Below are positions 11,646-19,912 of a DNA stretch of 64,000 nt, one piece after another; within the stretch, counting starts at the first letter, position 1; each line of letters begins with the position of its first letter. A program made the translations under genes and the position numbers. The notes below the pieces were generated by a model. That model worked only from the letters and a program-made list of their open reading frames with translations. It was not told where the DNA came from and did no database searches. The stretch is from positions 1 through 64,000 of the forward strand of contig WEDG01003266.1 in NCBI GenBank assembly GCA_017591395.1, in the 5' to 3' direction. Origin of the DNA: Schistocephalus solidus. Lineage: Eukaryota > Platyhelminthes > Cestoda > Diphyllobothriidea > Diphyllobothriidae.

Positions 11646-12344
11646 GATTCTCCTGAAAGTTTTCTGATAAGCAGTTTTTCGAGATACATTTTTTTCTGTG
11701 GCTTGCCTTTTGTTATTGTGTTAAGTACGGCCTTACCATATTAGTGTCCTGTGTGCACTGCAAGCACAGCCCCAGAAAAGGTATTACAGTTACACCTGCA
11801 GCACGGCTGACGAGTTTGATGGTTAAAATGAGAAAACGGTGCACGTTGGGAACCTTTCTTTTGAGGTAAATGCCTCAGTTTGAAACTTCGATGGAAATGA
11901 AGATAGGCGGTTCAGAAAGCTGTCAAAAAGAAGGCGACAAAAACGCTGCACAAGAGGTATATTCGCTTGGCTACAAACTCCAATGCATCATCAAGTGTTG
12001 CAGATGGCAGCTATGCCACAAGAGTTGCATCGTATTAATAGTAGAACGTTTGTGCGACATATTGTCACACATGTGATTCTTACTACGATGAGTGTGAACC
12101 GAAAAATCCACATGTCTGAAGGTTGTAGGTTGGCAGACACAAATTGCGAAGTTTCCTAATGAATCGAAAGTATCAGTATAAGCTATCCAACAGTGATCGG
12201 GGACGTACTCGTCCCGTTGTGCCTCGGGGCGCATTCTCGGACCCCGCTCTCGACAGGTTACCCAACCCGTAACTCGATGTGCAGGACATTGAACCTCTAA
12301 GTAACTGGTTGTGGAGTTGAGCACCAGGTGTTGCAATATTTTGG
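11646..12344. other. Unassigned DNA
   Basis: No recognisable gene or repeat. Confidence 0.5.
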
Positions 12345-12399
12345 GTTGTATGTGGTTGGCTGATGATGGCCAATAAGCGAGAACTTGGTTGGTAAGCGC
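12345..12399 (+). mobile_element. SINE fragment, body only
   Basis: The phrase tggttggctgatgatggccaataagc matches the shared SINE body phrase ggctgatgacggctaataag. No head or 3' body is visible before the reverse copy begins. Confidence 0.55.
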
Positions 12400-12604
12400 T
12401 CACAGATCTGTTACAGTACTCACTCGTACAGTTCTCCCTTGGGATGCACTCTCGAGCACCGCAAACAGCCGCACAGCGGTTAATATGATAGACAAAAGAA
12501 CATTACCGACAAAGATCAAGGAGACTGTAATGGCCATTCTTGACTTATTAGCCGTCATTAGCCAGCTATACCCAAGCACAGATTTTGCGCCTTCGAAGCT
12601 CAAA
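12400..12604 (-). mobile_element. SINE copy, reverse orientation
   Basis: Read on the minus strand it contains gctggctaatgacggctaataag, then gccattacagtctccttg, and the 3' body gctcgagagtgcatcccaagg...gtacgagtgagtactgtaac. This matches the order in the 7,441-7,700 copy. The tRNA-like head is absent. Confidence 0.75.
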
Positions 12605-12745
12605 CCCGCGGGTTGGGTATGACTGGCTGATAACGGCTAATGCGCCAGAAAGGGCCATTCCAGTCTCCCTCATCTTCGTCTTTAATGTTCTTAAGCCCGA
12701 ACTAGTCAATCCAGTCTCACTCGTCTTTGTCGGTAATTTTAAGCT
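12605..12745 (+). mobile_element. SINE copy, forward, head-truncated
   Basis: Contains gactggctgataacggctaat and then gccattccagtctccctcatc. The gtctcac/tcgtctttgtcggtaat block appears a second time at about 12,711-12,738, suggesting an internal duplication or two joined copies. It lies head to head with the reverse copy. Confidence 0.7.
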
Positions 12746-13570
12746 GCCTACACAGCAGTTGATACTTGTTCATGCAACTGTTTCCTGGTCATCTTAGAAG
12801 GCACTCTAGATAGGTATATTTATATCAGCATTAACTTGAGTATACGGGAGGCCGAACCTAGGTGACACTATGAAGAAAAATCACTTACACTGATAGTAAC
12901 CAGGATTCTTTCACTTTGGCTCTTTAACTCACCAGCCACGTAACTAATAACATGCTGACGTCGTTTTCCTCGAAAGCAGATGGTGTGCAGAACCGTTCGA
13001 AATGCTATACAACCACTACACTCCCCAGAGCATTTACACAACTTTACTCCTGCTCTAACGAGTTGGTTTAAATCTTAATGTGGTCCATTTTTAAAGGCAT
13101 CAATAATGGCATGACTTCCAGTAGTTTCTGGGTTTTTGTCCGGTTGCTCTTTGGTCACACAGACCCTAACCTCAAGGCAGAGTTTGCAAGATAAAATATT
13201 TGAATTTGGCTCAAGGTCGCCATTTTGCAGCTTCCGGTTTGCGGTTATTTAGATATCAGCCAGTGTCGCTCCACACCTTCGTTGGTGCTTGTCTGCCACG
13301 ACTTATTCACCAGACCGAGAGTCAGCTGGTTACATAGCCAGTTTTCGCTGAAGGCCGTCATGCAACTTAGCCATCCGTGGAGGTATTAGATTAGGATACT
13401 GAACAGATCTGCTTTTGGTAAATATCACACTACTTAATTTGGAAATCGTCTCCTGAGAAACTTTTATCGGATGCTCTAAAGTAAACTATTTTCTGCTTTT
13501 AAGCTGAGAGGACGTTTAGTATTCCTAGGCTTTAAGGACCTAGCTCTTCAGCTTAACGACCTACAAATAA
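12746..13570. other. Unassigned DNA
   Basis: No recognisable gene or repeat. Confidence 0.5.
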
Positions 13571-13725
13571 TCAGTGGTTAGAGCGTTGGACTTCCGATCA
13601 ACAGGTCACGGGTTTCGATCCTCGGGTGGTGCACCGCCTGGGCTAGGTCTGAATGGCTGACGACGGTCAATAAGTAAAAAATGCTCATTCCAGTCTCCCT
13701 TGTCTTTGCTGGCAATATACATCTG
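13571..13725 (+). mobile_element. tRNA-derived SINE with best-preserved head
   Basis: The head tcagtggttagagcgttgga fits a Pol III A box. The segment gggtttcgatcc, about 30 bases later, fits a B box with one extra T. The body follows with ggctgacgacggtcaataag and cattccagtctcccttgtc. The 5' half of an intact tRNA cloverleaf is not complete, so this is not a functional tRNA gene. Confidence 0.8.
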
Positions 13726-14299
13726 ATTAATCAGTTCACTTAAAGAAATTGGGGCCCTGCCAGTGTATTTCATGAAATGTTTACTAGTTGGTAACTTCCT
13801 TATTCAAGCTTTGAATTGGTTTTAATTAAGGTGCTGAGAATGCTTTATTTTTTCTATCCAGCAACTGAAGCAGGAATATTATTTACTCAAGCTGAACCCA
13901 ATAAATACCGGCAAATGGTATGGACGGGTCTCTTTGCTTGAAGTCCCTGTAACAGGCCAAACTACTTATTGCTCCGGCTGACACCACTGTCAATAGTATA
14001 AACTACAGCCAATGTCATGGATAAACAATTTATTGTTGCCGGAAACTGATAATCAAGTTAATGGTTTAGGAAGCCTTGTGCATGAAAAACAATTAATTAT
14101 TGAATTATTGTTGCTATTTGCATTCCAGGTGTATGTATAAGTATGACGAAAGAAGGTTGTTTGTTTGCCCGAATCGTTTGTTTATTCATCTGAGCTACCG
14201 ATCTCGTACGGAAGACCATTGTCAGAGATGAAAGTGGCAACATAGCACAGTTATAGATGGTAAGAGCTAATCAAAAATCAGCAACGTCAGTCTCAAATC
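13726..14299. other. Unassigned DNA
   Basis: No recognisable gene or repeat. Confidence 0.5.
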
Positions 14300-14991
14300 G
14301 ATAATCGATTAACTGAGTTCCCATCGGAAGTCCAGGCTTCAATAAATTCACGGCTTGGATTGCTCCTGGCATGGGCGATTATCTTCGTGGCTGCTTAGTC
14401 GAATTCGTGCTCTGTTCGTAGGTGTGGACAGCTTCTTGTGATAATCTGCTACCCTGTTGTAAAACGAGCTTATGTTCGTGTTTGCGCGATCCGAGCATGC
14501 ATTCAGTCTGTCCTGCCTAGCACAAGGACAGTATAGGCATGAAATGCGTTACACTCGACTGCCATTTGGGATTTAATCGGTCATTACTTTTCATGGCCCT
14601 ACTGCGTACGATTACGTTAGGCTGGCGTACAATTCCAACAGCTAGGCCCATAGCACTGCGCTCGGTCGCTTCTGACACTTCCTTGACGTACGGCAATGTC
14701 TGCAATACCATAGGTGCTCTTTCTGGATGGGTGCTCCGGGGGTTGGGGGGTGAACATGAAAGCATCAGCTCATGAGCGATTTTGGATAGCCGATCCACAT
14801 AGATTGGTTTTGAATATATCGGGGCCCACGTGATTTTACTTCCAATTAGTTAAAGTGAGTCTTTATTCAATCGAAAAGTGTTCTGAGCGATCTTCGTTTG
14901 TTTGCCACCGGATGGTTGTTGTGAAAACTATGACACTGCGTGGTGTTATTCCCCCTCCTGTACACCACTGTTTCTACTTCACTATTGGGAC
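14300..14991 (-). pseudogene. Penelope-like element family a, 3' part (RT thumb to GIY-YIG), interrupted by the LTR element
   Basis: Reading the minus strand leftwards from 14,991: SEVETVVYRRGNNT, then NHPVANKRRSLRTLF (14,900s), the connector TLPYVKEVSEA (14,700s), HEHKLVLQQGSRLSQEAVHTY, and ATKIIAHARSNPSREFIEAW ending NSVNR near 14,303. This order (RT C-terminal VYRK.T / NHP..KR block, PYV.G.SE connector, then a GIY-YIG nuclease) is that of Penelope-like retroelements. Stops and frameshifts are present, for example after EFD near 14,395. The frame at 14,991 resumes at 19,508 across the LTR retrotransposon. Inactive. Confidence 0.8.
14987..14991. repeat. Target-site duplication, left copy
   Basis: gggac here versus gggat at 19,508-19,512 (one mismatch), immediately outside the two LTR ends. 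Five bases is usual for Ty3/gypsy elements. Confidence 0.7.
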
Positions 14992-15230
14992 TGTTATGTA
15001 TCCAACACAGACCGCTAGTTGTAAACAAAACCTGTTCTGAGGACGAGAAAGAGCACAATTTAGGAGTCTTAGGGGACAGAGCAGGGCATACGGTAAAGTG
15101 GCATGTCATAGGCTAAAGAGTGACCAGTTGGAACAAAGGGGGGGTTTAGCCGTGCGTATATCACCTTGACAGTTGCCTTGTCGAGCGCGGGTGGCGTCAT
15201 GTTCAGATCATGCGGGTCACGTACACTGCA
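14992..15230 (-). repeat. 3' LTR
   Basis: Plus strand starts tgttatgtatccaacacag and ends cacgtacactgca, so the element-sense LTR runs TGCAGTG...ATAACA, giving TG...CA ends. It aligns along its length with 19,271-19,507. Confidence 0.92.
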
Positions 15231-15242
15231 TCCCTCCACCCT
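15231..15242 (-). other. Polypurine tract
   Basis: On the minus strand tagggtggaggga directly abuts the start of the 3' LTR, where the plus-strand primer of reverse transcription is expected. Confidence 0.75.
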
Positions 15243-15337
15243 AAAGTGAACAAAAACGGGCAGAAATGAGGGGAAAGTACAGAAAATGGAATAAGGGTTA
15301 GTAATTAAATGTTCTAATAGGTTTCTTTCTGAAAAAG

Positions 15338-15665
15338 TTAAACGGGTATACGTGTTCGGGTCAATCTTCTCCGGGCGGTATTTTTGAGCCCTGTGCCGTT
15401 TTGCGAAGTCACTGGTTCCTCTGCTCCTACGTTACTGCTGGACGGGGTTGAAGGATGATGAGAAATAGACACCTCGACTGGCGGCGTTGTTGAAAGTGTA
15501 GTCTGTAGATATTCCGTCCTCGGGACGCCGGAATCAACACCAAGGGTTGCGGGCAGTTCAAGCTTCCCGAATTCTTCACTTTCTGTTTCCGTTCGGTTTC
15601 GGACTCGGTCCAGATGTTGACGCAGAATATTTCCATCTTCTAACGCTAATTCTACGATCTGTCAC
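15338..15665 (-). pseudogene. pol: Pol C-terminal tail (after integrase)
   Basis: The minus strand reads IVELALEDGNILRQHLDRVR from about 15,660, continues through a Ser/Pro/Thr-rich stretch and ends RRRLTRTRIPV before a TAA at 15,338-15,340. The QHLDRVR block resembles the conserved end of gypsy-type integrases (R-H-x-D-x-x-R), and the basic end is typical of the tail. It is open for about 105 codons. Confidence 0.75.
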
Positions 15666-15898
15666 ACATATTCTAAGTGTCACTGGATACCAGTACGCTT
15701 CGTGTTACAGCTTCGTGTAGACACTTTCGTTAGGCAAGAAGATTCGAGGTCGCGTGTGCGCATTATATCGCGCTTTGATCTTCGTCTGTTGATCAGTGAT
15801 TTTATCATTCATTGAAGAGTTAAACAGATTGAACCGTGTGCGCAATTGCCGCTCGAACATCAATTCTACAGACGAAGAATCATTTCAGCCGTTTGGGG

Positions 15899-16440
15899 TT
15901 ATGCGAAGCTGAACAAAAAGCGTGACAGCTTCTTGCTTAAGTCCGCTGGCGTCTGTTTGGCTACCCGTATTTTTATCCTCTGAACCGCGCACTCTGCGAG
16001 GCCATTTGAAGCCGCGTGGTACCGCGCAGTAGTAAAATGCCTTATTGTATTGCTGTCTATAAATTCTTTAAATTCTGCACTAGTAAAGGCCAGGCCATTG
16101 TCTGAAATGACCATTTCAGGTATCCCGAAAGTCGAAAAAACGGATCGTAGCTTACGGATTTTGGTAACTGAAGAACAAGATGTTCCGACCGGAATAGCCT
16201 CAATCCATTTATTGTAGGCGTAAACCACCATTAAGACCATATAGCCTTGGAATGGCCAAAACTAATCGATGTTTTCCCTCATCCAAGGGGAGTCGGGCCA
16301 GGCCCAAGGCTTCAGAGGCACCTTTGGTAAGGTCTTATGTGTTAGTTGACACACATGGCACGCTTTTACCATGTTTTCGATATCTTCGTCCATTTTGGGC
16401 CACCAAACATAACTGCGGGCGAGGGCTTTCATTCTCATAG
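15899..16440 (-). pseudogene. pol: Integrase: zinc-binding domain and D,D-35-E core
   Basis: Upstream is the zinc-binding end, VWWPKMDEDIENMVKACHVC (CHVC at about 16,350-16,361). The catalytic core follows. The first Asp codon (16,265-16,267, in ENID) is immediately followed by an in-frame TAG at 16,262-16,264. Downstream the core is well kept: Asp in VISDNGLAF and Glu in NGLAECAVQ are separated by exactly 35 residues, and the KWIEAIPV block is present. All three acidic residues survive but the stop splits the domain. The enzyme would insert element cDNA into the genome. Confidence 0.9.
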
Positions 16441-16648
16441 TACCAGTATGGGCATTATGCAGGTCTTTGACGATGGCTTGTCAGCCCTGTGCTTGCGCCA
16501 CTACACGACTGCCCCATAGTGCGCATCCGCCTAATAGACTCAATTCGTTCTGACGGCTAAAGAATGGCTGAAGTTCAGGGGATGCAGAAGACGGTCGGCC
16601 AGATTGCAAGGATCTTTTTACCCGACTTAAGAGAGGATCTCTGGATTT

Positions 16649-17055
16649 TCACTGCCTAATTCGTCGACAGGTTACCGGTGCGTTAACTAAGTTCTGTAAA
16701 AAATTCACGGTCTCAAAAGCAGGTTCGCCGTTGCCGCCATTGTCGACAATGAGAAGCCTACTAAAGGCATCAGCCACTACGTTTTCACTACCCATAACAT
16801 ATGCATTGCATATGTTTAAGCGGAAAGAGTGAGTGCGCATCGTTGCATTCTCAGCGAGGACATTCGTTGTATCCCTTGTTTTTGACCCAACGAAACCAGA
16901 AGAGGTTTTTGGTCAATGTAAATTTCGTAGTTTCGGCCAAAAAGATACAAGTGGAAACGTCGTAGGCCAAAACGTATTTCTAAGGCCTCTTTATCTAGCT
17001 GCGAATAGTTGGTTTCCATCTGGGACATGGTCCTTGATGCAAAGGCAATCGGCAT
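16649..17055 (-). pseudogene. pol: RNase H domain
   Basis: Minus-strand blocks: PIAFASRTMSQMETNYSQLD, KEALEIRFGLRRFHLYLFGR, and IDQKPLL where family members usually have TDHKPL. The frame changes near 16,840, then NVVADAFSRL follows, matching the common N.vADaLSR block at the end of this domain. The change of TDH to IDQ and the frameshift indicate decay. Confidence 0.88.
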
Positions 17056-18177
17056 CTAGGCCGCCGAGGGCATTCGGTGCATGAGAACCGAACCCACGTC
17101 GTACGGGTATGGAGCGCATTTGCGTATGAAAGGCTTTTTGGGGGCGTAGTGAATCACGAGAGAAGAAGAGGTAAGGGCCACTGTTGATCGTTCAAAAGCA
17201 TTTATTCGACCTCCAACCAGTTCCAGCAACGACTCTTTTCGAGTAATCGATAAATAGGGCTTCAGAAGTTTAGCTGATTGATCCATCAATCGACTAAAGT
17301 GAGTAACCAACCCAATGAATGAACGCAACTGACGAATATTGTTAAGGCAAGTAGCCATCTTTAGGGGTTTGAGCTTATGTTCGAGTGGGTAGAGACCAGT
17401 TTTATGCATCTTAAAGGCAAGGTAGTCCACAGAGTCTGCAAGGAAAGTGCACTTATCTTTCCTGAGTTTGAAACCTGCGTCTTCTAAACGGGCTAGCACT
17501 AGGTTTAGAGTCCCGAAGTGACTATGTTCAGACGGGCCTGTTACTAATATATCATCAAGATATGCGCAAATGTGGAATATGTCCTTCACGAGGCTATCAA
17601 TCAAGCATTCAAATAAACATGGAGCAGTACTTACTCCAAATGGAAGTCTTTGATATCGAAATGAGCCTCGATGCGTATTGATGGTTGTGGCATCTCGGGA
17701 TCCGATATCTAGGACGACTTGGCTGAAGACATGCTTCAGGTCAAAAGTTGTGAATTTTTGGCCACCCGAGAGAGATACTTACAGGTCCTCGATGCGTTGG
17801 AGGGGATAAGGATTTAGTTTACTTACCGAGTTGATCGTCAGCTGATAGTCACCACAGATAAGTACGGTACCATCAGATTTAAGGACAGGGACTATTGGGG
17901 ACACCCATTCCGAATACTGGATGGGCTCGATGATGTCAGCTTTGTGTAAATGATCCAATTCCTCTTGGACCTTCGGTGTGACTGCATAGGGGACTGACCG
18001 AGCTTTGAAAAACCGGGGTCGGAATTCTGATATAAATGGGAATTTCACAGGTGGGTCGCGGTAGTGTGTTGTGGAATCGCCGGGAAACAACTCTCCATGA
18101 TTTATCACAAGGGAATCTAGTGCCGGGTTAACACCAATTCAATGTACGCAGGAAAGCACAGAAGGCACGCATTTAAT
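17056..18177 (-). pseudogene. pol: Reverse transcriptase
   Basis: One frame, broken by a TAA at 17,779-17,781. Blocks in order: PRFFKARSVPYAVTPKVQEE, LDHLHKADIIEPIQYSEWVS, VPVLKSDG, NPYPLQRIEDL, then after the stop FTTFDLKHVFSQV, LPFGVSTAPCLFE and the catalytic AYLDDILV (YLDD at about 17,551-17,562). The connection block LRSFIGLVTHFSRL follows. YXDD and the FDL catalytic Asp are retained. Upstream of 18,108 the frame carries further stops. Confidence 0.93.
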
Positions 18178-18430
18178 TCAGTTCCGTCCGAGGAGATTTA
18201 GTTGTTGGCTTCGTTTAACCACATGAACCGACAAATAATGAAGTTCTCCACAATGCTCAACTTTGACCGTAAAAAACCCTCGAAATTCTACGTTTTGTCC
18301 AGTGTAATTAACGAAAGTAGAACAAGCTGGAAGAAGATGGGGGACTTTCGGAAGAGAGGCCTCGTTAAGGGCCATTGTAGCGGCGTGTTCGTTGAAAACA
18401 TTCGGAGTATCGCCTCGCCATCCCCAGCTG
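18178..18430 (-). pseudogene. pol: Protease C-terminal region
   Basis: The minus strand includes YTGQNVEFRGFF, VEHCGELHYLSVHVV and ends LNLLGRN before a TGA at 18,178. The final LLGR(N/D) is the conserved last strand of gypsy-type aspartic proteases, just before RT. The catalytic DTG triad is not visible in this frame; it should lie upstream in the frameshifted part. Confidence 0.7.
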
Positions 18431-18480
18431 GATTCGGGTAGGTGGCATGCATGTTAGTGTTCATTCATATTTTGGAGAAG

Positions 18481-18584
18481 CACATTCGTTCGGTGTAACC
18501 GATTTTCTTGCTTAACCGGAAAACTGTCTTCTGGTGTCTACAGTCTGACAAACGGACGTGTAGCTGACCGCATCGGTAGCAGAA
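18481..18584 (-). pseudogene. gag: Gag zinc-knuckle region
   Basis: From 18,584 leftwards the minus strand reads FCYRCGQLHVRLSDCRHQ, then KKIGYTERMC. This resembles a tandem pair of knuckles (C..CG..H....C then C..C..IGH....C), with several Cys and His changed in the second. Double knuckles of this spacing occur in CsRn1/Kabuki-like elements. The frame differs from the gag start, so indels lie between. Confidence 0.65.
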
Positions 18585-18789
18585 CGGTAGTTGTGTTGAC
18601 GGTAGCTGAAATCCTGGCAGTGTTCACTAGAGAGACGACCAAATCAGGTTTTAAGTATGATATCCCTCCAGCCTTTAACTGACTCAGCCGCTGAAGGTTT
18701 TACCTTACGCGTTATTGACGACTGGCAATATCACTGGCCTTATCCTACGACAAATATCTCTTATGCGATAACAGATATTACCACATTTT

Positions 18790-19248
18790 TTAATCGCGCA
18801 AACCAATGATCAACTGCTGAAAGAGCATTGTGTGCTTGAATTTGCTTGCCTTGATCTCTTTATATCTGCAATCCTGGATAGCGCGTGTCAGCTTCGTAAT
18901 AAAATCAGCAATGCATTGATTGGATTCCTGACGCATAGGACAAAACCGATAGTGGCTCAGAAAAATGCTGTCTTTTCCGCCCCAGGTTGCCTCGAGTCTT
19001 GTGAATGCTGTTTGAAAATCGGTGACCTCTTGCAACTTAAGGGCGTCAAAGTAACGTGCCAACTCTCCTAGCTGGGTTCGGAAGAGTTCCAATTTAGAGT
19101 TAACGTCTAGTTTACACGTGGGGAACAACATCGGAATCAGTTCAAAATAATCATCAAACGTGTTTCTCCATTGCAACCATGAGTCATTGGAAGGTTTCGG
19201 AGCGTTATTCGGCCATAAAGGTAACGGTGTAGGCAATAATGAAGCCAT
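18790..19248 (-). pseudogene. gag: Gag N-terminal part
   Basis: A 152-codon open frame starts ATG at 19,246-19,248, only 22 bases after the 5' LTR, which supports that start. Blocks: LPLWPNNAPKPSNDSWLQW, KLELFRTQLGELARYFDAL, FTRLEATWGGKDSIFLSHYR and QSNQCIADFITKLTRAIQDC. The helical, retrotrans-gag-like layout with a W and a hydrophobic FI..L block fits a capsid precursor. It ends at a stop at 18,790. Confidence 0.8.
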
Positions 19249-19270
19249 GTTCGTTGAGCTGCGTTGCCAA
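19249..19270 (-). other. Leader with probable primer-binding site
   Basis: Right after the 5' LTR end (ATGTAACA, minus strand) comes TTGGCAACGCAGCTCAACG. TGG at this place is expected of a site complementary to a tRNA 3' CCA end. I cannot name the tRNA. Confidence 0.55.
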
Positions 19271-19507
19271 TGTTACATATCCAACACAGAAGGCTGGTTC
19301 TAAACAAAGTGTGTACTGAGGTCAGGAAACAGCACAAGTGAGGAGTCTTAGGAGACAGAGCAGGGCATTTGGTAAAGCGGGAATGTCATAGGCTGAAGGA
19401 TGGCCAGTCAGAACTAAGATGGTCTGGCCATGCGTACATGACTTTGAAAGTTGTCTTGTCACGCGCGGGGGCGTCCTATCCAGACCATGCGGATCACGTA
19501 CACTGCA
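19271..19507 (-). repeat. 5' LTR
   Basis: Plus strand starts tgttacatatccaacacag and ends cacgtacactgca. It is homologous throughout with 14,992-15,230. Confidence 0.92.
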
Positions 19508-19512
19508 GGGAT
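19508..19512. repeat. Target-site duplication, right copy
   Basis: gggat, matching gggac at 14,987-14,991 with one change. Confidence 0.7.
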
Positions 19513-19912
19513 TTCGGAGGAAGAGCACACAAAGGAAGGGCAGTTGCTGCGCCTTTTAACTTTCCCTCGTGAATAACATATCTGAGAAGATTGAGCTGAG
19601 AAGGTTTTGGAAATAATCCTGTTTGACATCGAAAACAGGAGATTACAATCCATCTGCATCGGAAGAATTCTACCTAATCTATCCGTAGGAAATAGGGATT
19701 GACTCGAGGCTCGATTTTTATTGCGTTCAAAAAATGGTCTTGATGATGCAAATGTATTGCGTTGGCATCCTTCTGAACTGCACTTACTGACTGCAGACCA
19801 ATCCCTCTACCAGTACAACCTTGAAAGCACAAACTACTCTGGTCGAAATAACATAGTAAGCCGTATGACAGATCAGGAGTACTGTCTAGTTATTTGCCGG
19901 AAAGCAGTGTAA
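19508..19912 (-). pseudogene. Penelope-like element family a, RT part, 5' side of the interruption
   Basis: The minus strand reads VKQDYFQNLLSSIFSDMLF (about 19,620-19,565) and, one frame over, QLPFLCVLFLRNP up to 19,508. These correspond to the post-YVDD FP.I.FT and LPFLDV blocks of Penelope-like RTs. The YVDD place itself is damaged (DADG near 19,645). Weaker similarity continues to about 19,912 (LCFQGC...GLQSVS), where a GxxMGSP-like block would sit. The LPFL frame continues into SEVETVVY at 14,991 if the LTR element and one target copy are removed. Confidence 0.72.

Larger units (their letters stand above)
14992..19507 (-). mobile_element. Ty3/gypsy-type LTR retrotransposon, minus strand, decayed
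   Basis: This 4.5-kb element has 237-239 bp LTRs at both ends, a purine tract next to the 3' LTR, a short leader, then gag with a zinc knuckle, protease, RT, RNase H and integrase in that order on the minus strand. Integrase after RNase H is the Ty3/gypsy order. The gag start, protease end, RT and RNase H fragments share one frame, consistent with a single gag-pol ORF; the integrase end is in another frame after indels. The LTRs agree at roughly four of five positions by eye, so insertion is old. The zinc-knuckle pattern suggests the CsRn1/Kabuki-like clade, tentatively. Stops in several domains make it non-autonomous. Confidence 0.93.

Noticed and set aside
13571..13650. Possible functional tRNA gene
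   Set aside because: A and B boxes are present but no complete cloverleaf, and the SINE body follows directly; it is a SINE head.
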